From: Aphanomyces cochlioides
Taxonomy: Eukaryota; Oomycota; Saprolegniomycetes; Saprolegniales; Verrucalvaceae
Reading direction: 5' to 3'
DNA length: 64,000 nt
NCBI GenBank assembly: GCA_019828595.1
Contig: JAHQRK010000033.1
Span: 434,001-498,000, forward strand
Shown here: positions 59,501 to 64,000 of the stretch, piece by piece
Layout: every line of letters begins with the position of its first letter
Numbering within the stretch: the first letter of the stretch is position 1
Program-made: the position numbers and the translations under genes
The notes under the pieces: generated by a model
The model's database searches: none
Seen by the model: the letters and a program-made list of their open reading frames with translations, nothing else
What the model was told of the DNA's origin: nothing

Positions 59501-60677
59501 CGAGATGAGTTTGCATAGCAGTATCTTCCCGTAGGACTTTTTTCCTGTCATGATATTCATGTATGGCAGCTTGAATTGTTTTGATACGTGCCATCAAGGA
59601 CGCACATGGGGCGTTTTGGTAATCCCGAATCAATAAAGCCAAATCCATAGATAATTTCTTGAGAGGCCTTTGTTGATTTTCGACCAACTCGTCGTGTAGG
59701 TATTTTAATTGATTTCGCATGTTGGTGATCATGGTGTCGAAATGTAGACCAACATTTGAGTTTAATTGGGTCTTGGTAAGGAAGGTTTCAAGTTGACGAG
59801 AGATAATTAATTTGGCCTTGTCATTGTTGAGAACCCATTGTGGTGTTTTCCATGGACCAGGTCCCATTGATACTGCTGGACGTTTGGTCAATAATTTGCA
59901 GGGAGTGTGGTCAGCATGAGGAATTAGTTCCAGGTGACGAAATTTCAGATGACGTATGGATGCCATAGCAGACGAGATGAAAATATAGTCAAGCCGATTG
60001 ACAAATTTTGGACTTGTGAAAGCACGTTTCAGTGGATTTTGTTGACGGAAAATGTCAACGAGGTGTAAATCTTGTAGCCATAGGTTGAGTTCATATGAGC
60101 CATGAGTCGCATGAGTCGAAGGACGGCATGAATCTAATGTTGGGGAGAAAATAACGTTAAAGTCGCCACCAACAATATGAAAAGCTTCGGGTGGAAAATC
60201 GCGAGGCAGATCATTAAAAAAATCCACACGGTCGTGATAGTCGTACGGAGCATAGATGTTGTGAATAAAAACCGGGATATTGTCCAGAGTGGCCGATATA
60301 AGTAAATAACGACCACGGAGGAGAGGTTTGTCCCAAGAGTGGTTTAAATTGGTGCAATTGTCCAGAGGGCAGTCAGGATGAATAAATGTAGCAAGGCCTC
60401 CAGTAGGATGAGAGGTATGGCTGATGGAATAAATTGGCTCCTCGTAGAAGAAAGTGCCTTGTTGGTTGGTATGTTTTTTCCAGTAGAAATTGATTTTGCC
60501 ATGGTCGCTGGGGTAAGGCAGTCGAGTTTCTTGGATAAGTGAGATAGAGTTTTTGAGGAGAAAGTTCTTGAGAAGGTGGTGGAAAGAGTTGGAGAGACCA
60601 TTTGTGTTGAGAGAAAACAAGCTAATATCCCAGTCGATAATGGCTTGTGGTAGCGCGTTAATTGTGGTCACGGTCAT
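56592..60677 (-). CDS. LINE C copy 3 ORF2: APE endonuclease-reverse transcriptase
   Basis: 1361 codons, open, with all catalytic motifs. Relative to copy 1 it has N87H and F290L (shared with copy 2) and a private L241I. Confidence 0.95.
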   Translation of the reverse strand: MTVTTINALPQAIIDWDISLFSLNTNGLSNSFHHLLKNFLLKNSISLIQETRLPYPSDHGKINFYWKKHTNQQGTFFYEEPIYSISHTSHPTGGLATFIHPDCPLDNCTNLNHSWDKPLLRGRYLLISATLDNIPVFIHNIYAPYDYHDRVDFFNDLPRDFPPEAFHIVGGDFNVIFSPTLDSCRPSTHATHGSYELNLWLQDLHLVDIFRQQNPLKRAFTSPKFVNRLDYIFISSAMASIRHLKFRHLELIPHADHTPCKLLTKRPAVSMGPGPWKTPQWVLNNDKAKLIISRQLETFLTKTQLNSNVGLHFDTMITNMRNQLKYLHDELVENQQRPLKKLSMDLALLIRDYQNAPCASLMARIKTIQAAIHEYHDRKKVLREDTAMQTHLEKAERCTKFHLKPPRTIPLQKSPFKALKMSNGNIASDQQSISSTLHEFYSDLYGDHEAVDKERMAKYLKTLISRRLNIDDKRFIGAPLTANEFYFAIKHSKRNSTPGPNSLPYEILKMFPHEWSLALEMLYYYQINSHSNLAPSQLTSLIVLLYKKDDKLLPKNYRPISLVNIDVKILTMVLAERMQRIIQSIVHPDQTGFIRGRSIQTNLLRLEDLNHFMKFYSSESIVALLDFEKAFDRVNHSYLLATLKEFNFPPSFLNMVKVLYSNRRGRIIVNGHLSNPFKIQRGVLQGDPLSPLLFVLALEPMCLAIRKRKDLGIRIGHHTHTGSYYADDSQLYSKNTSTLQLQLDIVKKFCDISGFKLNLSKTELLTHANLPPDLAPLAITDDKPAKSLGLLISPNITATTRLNSLLEKLVSRTQLWSYRARTLPGKVTILRSICFPVLWYQLQFIPIDKEYAKLFDKVAKQFIHGDTIDPYSTQRYLHQFNSDIIFLPKAQGGLGFKSSTHWWSKLHRVMTFKCFKLLLAPPHNSYGQTKLPAWLSIGEYLLSRAFSPWGNFYDLLFMSPHSSMYKAISHQDKVPPLWSAFTRLWLSLSPTPLKFPTVQVDGNFPLWHNQFLPLEKTVFEHCYPKTYDYAVSLAKLNFTHVRHLLDENGNLMDRKILLDWIKSQCSRRHLATPDHKWWYALHGRLKSILPSPPEDTEINFRQPTPYRQTATEITWAGNFKDGFLPFIDATLDDLTHEFKSKSAQEVLPTAHLLVPSDFYAHKENIKVVAFYRQPKFILPTYSAFIYRLLIRALPLRYKFKYSDDIPNTCIFCHEVETYKHFTLDCPYTRACWSPFKSMARSLNFTWPTTMEKIFFSPIALQDKDLQAGFNLLWPIFLSCIWYTIWKTRCDRIYRPDLPNKTPMTISSLAGHIIKRHLYQVNRASLDDSTKASLTSVLHSLHQNEWFSAQILPQSQNETLEP

Positions 60678-60777
60678 GATTAATATTTGGGTTTTGATTT
60701 TTTGACTTCAAGTCGTTGTGTTGGTTTGGGTCGGGGTGTGGTGATTGTGGTTTTAATTGATTTTGTGTGTTGGCGAG

Positions 60778-63304
60778 TCAATTGGAGTCTGCATTGTCAC
60801 CATCGCCAAGTTCTTTGTAGTCGAGTTCAGGAGCCTTTTCGTCCGGAAGTAAAGTTAACAAGGCATCAGTATCCGAGTCAAAACACTTCGTAGGGTCAAT
60901 TGTTTGGAGTGCCAGATCTTTCACAATATGGCTCAACTCTTCTTCAATTTTATGATGTTGCACCAGGTTTCCAGCAGCAGGACTGGAAATTAATTTAATC
61001 AAGGAGGCGTCCGTGATTAAATTGCAATTGGGCCAACGGTGGACTTTGTCTTTCAGGCACAGATTAATATACTCATCGTTCGTATAAGCTTCAGGTGCTC
61101 TGTTGGACAGAAATAGATCGATTGCTGCTAGAGATCTTCTCATGTGGTAGTCTTCGTCATTTGGACACAAACTTTGGAATAGATTTGTGGGGCTGTAATT
61201 TTCAGGAGGAGGATGGCCATGCTGTTTTTGGTAGTACGAGGTAAATCGTTCTTCATCAATAGCTTGCATGGGATTTTCTCCAGCCATTAAACGTATAATT
61301 CCTCTCGAGGCAATTAAATTGGATGCGATTTTGCGAGATTTTGGGTCCATATAGATATTTCCAATAAAGCCAGGTTGGTTGAGGGTTTCATCATGAAATA
61401 CCAATGGGTTGGTGGATTCATTCAGTTTTTTCTTCAGCTCTGTGATTTGAGCCTTCACTTTGGCTCCTGCTGGTTTCGTAGAGGCTGGAATTTTTTTGGG
61501 TATCGTTGATTTTGGGGACGAAGCAGGACGTTTTTTGGGCGTGTCGGTAGGAACGATATCAAGATGGAATCGAGGAACCGTTGTGCCTGAAGTTGTCACG
61601 TCAGAGTCGTCTGAGCTGAGGATAGCGAATCGATTTTGTGTTGGAATCGAGGTAGCTGATATTTTGTATTGGGGACCTTGAATAAAACCGGCTCGAGTTG
61701 GTTTAAATTCGTCCTGGGATAAATTGGGTTTGTCTGTGAGAATAATATTATTCTCGCTCGAGCCCTTGGGTGATTGTGGAGGATTTAATATCTTCTTGGG
61801 TTGAGCTACCATTTCTTCCTCTTCGATATTTGATTTCTCCTCTTGTTCCATGTCCACATCGCTTGACAGGTCGACAAAGTTTTCCTTGCCATTTTGATTT
61901 TCCTTGGGATCGGCATTAGGGGATTCGGAGTTTCCAGTTGTGCCAGTATTTTCCTTCGGGGTGTTGGGTGGTTGGTTTTCTGTCGATGGATTTTCGGGAG
62001 CATCAATTTTTTCCTCTGTAGCGTTTTCCTCGACATGGTCTGTATTCTTTTTTAGCGTCGTCTTTTTGTTTGGCTTTTTCCAGTCTAGCTTGAACGCTGG
62101 GAGGGACCGTTTGATTGAGGGACCGAATTTTATGTTGAAAAACATAAACTTGGTTTTGGATCTCGATTTCTCTCAGAGGCTCGCCTCCATCATCTGGTAC
62201 CAATGCCAAAGGAGGAGTTTCGGAGTCAAAAAGGACTCGAAATTGGGTCGAGCGTAATAAATTGTCAGTACTGGGGTTAAAACCAACAATGACGCAGTGA
62301 GTGAGCTCTTCCAACTTTTTCAAAATCGCTTTTTGAATATCGTGATCCACCAGGTTGTTGAAAGTAATAAAATAAAGTTTCGAGTGGGGAGAATATTCAG
62401 GCACAGTAAATTCTTGTTTTCCCAGACGAAGGGAGGTTCCACAAGTTTTGCGCAATAGATCATCGTCATAAAACGTCAAAGAGAGAGTAGTCGGGTTTTT
62501 CTTGTGGAACAGAATTTCCTTGAATTTCGATTCCCAAAGCGTACCCGGGTTTTGGGTAATTAAATTCGCTCGGATTTGGTAGTCCTTGACTTGACGGAAT
62601 GCTTCTCCCAGAGGAATGTCCACAGTGCAAGCCTTCGATGATGGAGTTTTCAAGATGTCTTCAATGAATTCATCCATAGCAGTAGGGTTTTGGCGGAATT
62701 CTCGAGCTTGTCGAATTAATTCTTCCAATTCAGAGTCGTCAATGGGATGCCCACCAGTGTTGCGAACCAATTGGGTTTTCACATGGCGGGCTCCTTCCCA
62801 TACATTATTTTTCTTCGAGTTGGTTTTTTTGCCTTCGTTGTTGGACGAAGCTTGTTTTTTGGGGTTGGAGGGTTTGGCAGGAGAGTTTGTCCCATCTTTG
62901 GAGGGATTTTTCGAATTAGGTAAAACTCGTCCATGATGGGTGCCGTCAGGATGGGTAATATTCTCCCCAGGCTTGTCAGAATCCTTGGGTAATTTGCCAC
63001 CATTGGCGTCAGAGGCAGGTTTTTCGTTGGAACCATTAATATCCATACCCATTCCTGCATCATCGGGTCCATTTTTTTTGTCCATATTTGGACCAGTGTC
63101 ACCACCTAAGTCAACACCATCTTGGTTGGAAACATTTTCCCTACGAAGAGAGTCGGACGCAGCGGCGCTGTTCCTAGAGGAAGGAGGTTTTTCAGCGGCT
63201 TCTCGGCTCGGACCGGGCGTCGCTTGGCTAGGGTCAGGCGTCGATTCACGTTGAGCGAATCGAGACACCGTCGAAAGGATGGTTTTTTCCGCGCTAGAGG
63301 CCAT
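60778..63304 (-). pseudogene. LINE C copy 3 ORF1, single-base frameshift
   Basis: Codons 1 to about 418 are open from ATG 63304; one extra T on the + strand (six instead of five at 62047-62052) adds an A to the coding-strand run and stops the frame after 433 codons. The remainder is open in another frame to 60778. A private P123H is also present. ORF2 is unaffected, so this copy would need ORF1 protein from elsewhere. Confidence 0.9.
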
Positions 63305-63385
63305 GACGTTGTCGAAAGCACCTAAAAAGCAAGATTTTCCGTTGGGGGGCTGTGGTAGTTTAACCTACAAAGCAAAAACGAAAGT

Positions 63386-63428
63386 CCCGCATGCTAAGCG
63401 GGCGCTCTACCATCTGAGCTACATCCCC
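63386..63428 (-). tRNA. tRNA-Ala(AGC) 5' half, unit 3
   Basis: Nucleotides 1-43 (GGGGATGTAGCTCAGATGG...), ending at the LINE C copy 3 5' end with the same junction as copy 1. Confidence 0.87.
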
Positions 63429-64000
63429 TTTTTACTGTTCTTTTGTGTCTGTGCATCAAGTCCGCCAAATCGTCCACTTTCTTGTTCTTGTCTGTACAAG
63501 GATAGATTGTGACGACCCTTTTGCAACCAGGCATTCGTCGTGTCTACGGGATACTTGTATGCCAAAATGTCCCGTGGAGACTGTCGATTTCTTGTCGGCT
63601 TGTTGGAGAACTCGTTGGTGTGGATGAAGCTGTTGCAAACCCGTTTTTTGACAGTACGTCGATTTCTGGTCGTCTTTTTTTGGTATCTGAGGGTGTGAAT
63701 CGATAGAGCTTTTCAAAAGCAAGAGTTTGCAAGTAGTTTGAGGTCAATCGGAGCAATATTGCAAAAGTTATGAGCAAAAAACGATTTCGACCGATGGGAC
63801 ACGAACCGTTCACACCAAAAAGTGTCAAGCGATTGACAACAAAAGAGATGTTTTCTATCCTTCTTTATCCATGTGACGCGACCACAAACACCATTCAAAG
63901 TGCTGTACACATTCTGGTTCAACCATTTCATTGCACATCGACCAAGTGATTCCAAGAAATATACTGTTCAAAGTCTAACTGTTATATTTTCCATTGTGGA
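63429..64000. other. Spacer leading into unit 4 (cut by the edge)
   Basis: Upstream flank of tRNA-Ala, the unit joint at 63772 and the start of a fourth unit up to the window edge. The next tRNA-His would lie about 115 bp beyond it. Confidence 0.6.

Larger units (their letters stand above)
54155..63385 (-). mobile_element. LINE C copy 3 (ORF2 intact, ORF1 frameshifted)
   Basis: Full-length, TSD CCGCTTAGCATGCGGG (54139-54154 and 63386-63401). Very close to copy 2, including the 484-bp 3' UTR block, with a handful of base changes and one added T in the run at 62047-62052. Confidence 0.93.
31105..64000. repeat. Tandem array of tRNA-Ala/LINE C/tRNA-His units (~10,078 bp)
   Basis: Unit starts are defined by GAGCAAAAAACGATTTCGAC at 31105, 43615, 53693 and 63772; the last unit runs off the edge. 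Units 2 and 3 are 10,078 and 10,079 bp and nearly identical. Unit 1 is 12,510 bp because of three extra insertions (542, 1623 and 760 bp) and lacks 484 bp. Each unit holds the ORF tail, tRNA-His, tRNA-Ala 3' half, LINE C, tRNA-Ala 5' half and ~340 bp of upstream flank. The identical internal joint shows tandem duplication of a LINE-bearing locus. Shared variants fit the branching order (1,(2,3)). Confidence 0.9.

Noticed and set aside
31105..64000. CRISPR array or other prokaryotic repeat system
   Set aside because: Period of 10 kb, eukaryotic tRNA genes and LINEs; no short spacer-repeat pattern anywhere in the window.

Overview
The window looks like eukaryotic nuclear DNA made almost entirely of transposable elements (TEs). 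There are Pol III tRNA genes with internal promoters, APE-type LINEs, a Ty3/gypsy LTR element, a MULE with GT-AG introns, and several TA-flanked pogo/Tc1 elements. I see no convincing single-copy host gene. The gypsy protease-RT linker and the mix of element families fit an oomycete-like stramenopile, but that is inference and not proven here.

Layout. Positions 1-7600 hold two head-to-tail LINEs of one family (A, cut by the window edge, and B, degenerate) inserted antisense into the 5' end of a tRNA-Val(UAC) gene. The same tRNA-Val is also split in its anticodon arm by a 68-bp LINE tail (element D). A MITE lies at 8117-8596. Positions 9206-24333 are a three-level nest: a MULE with 10-bp TSDs carries a zinc-finger ORF and a convergent transposase; it is split by an 11.3-kb gypsy element (869-bp LTRs, 4-bp TSD), which is itself split by a 2.27-kb pogo element. 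Positions 24344-30900 are a graveyard of pogo, Copia and Tc1 remnants, plus one unrecognised 353-aa ORF.

From 31105 to the right edge runs a tandem array with a period of about 10,078 bp. Each unit carries a dicistronic tRNA-Ala(AGC)/tRNA-His(GUG) locus whose tRNA-Ala is split by a full-length 9.2-kb two-ORF LINE (family C). The 16-18 bp target-site duplication is the tRNA anticodon arm. Copies 1 and 2 have both ORFs open; copy 3 has a 1-bp frameshift in ORF1. Copy 1 also carries a Tc1 transposon and a 542-bp insert, and a 760-bp insert (element E) sits in the 5' end of its tRNA-Ala.

The main result is a set of at least four independent insertions inside tRNA genes, falling into two positional classes. 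Family C and element D insert sense to the tRNA with a junction at tRNA nucleotide 27/28 or 28/29. Families A/B (and apparently E) insert with a junction at nucleotide 14/15 or 15/16, antisense. Each class hits the same tRNA position in two different tRNA isotypes, so these look like LINEs specialised for sites inside tRNA genes.
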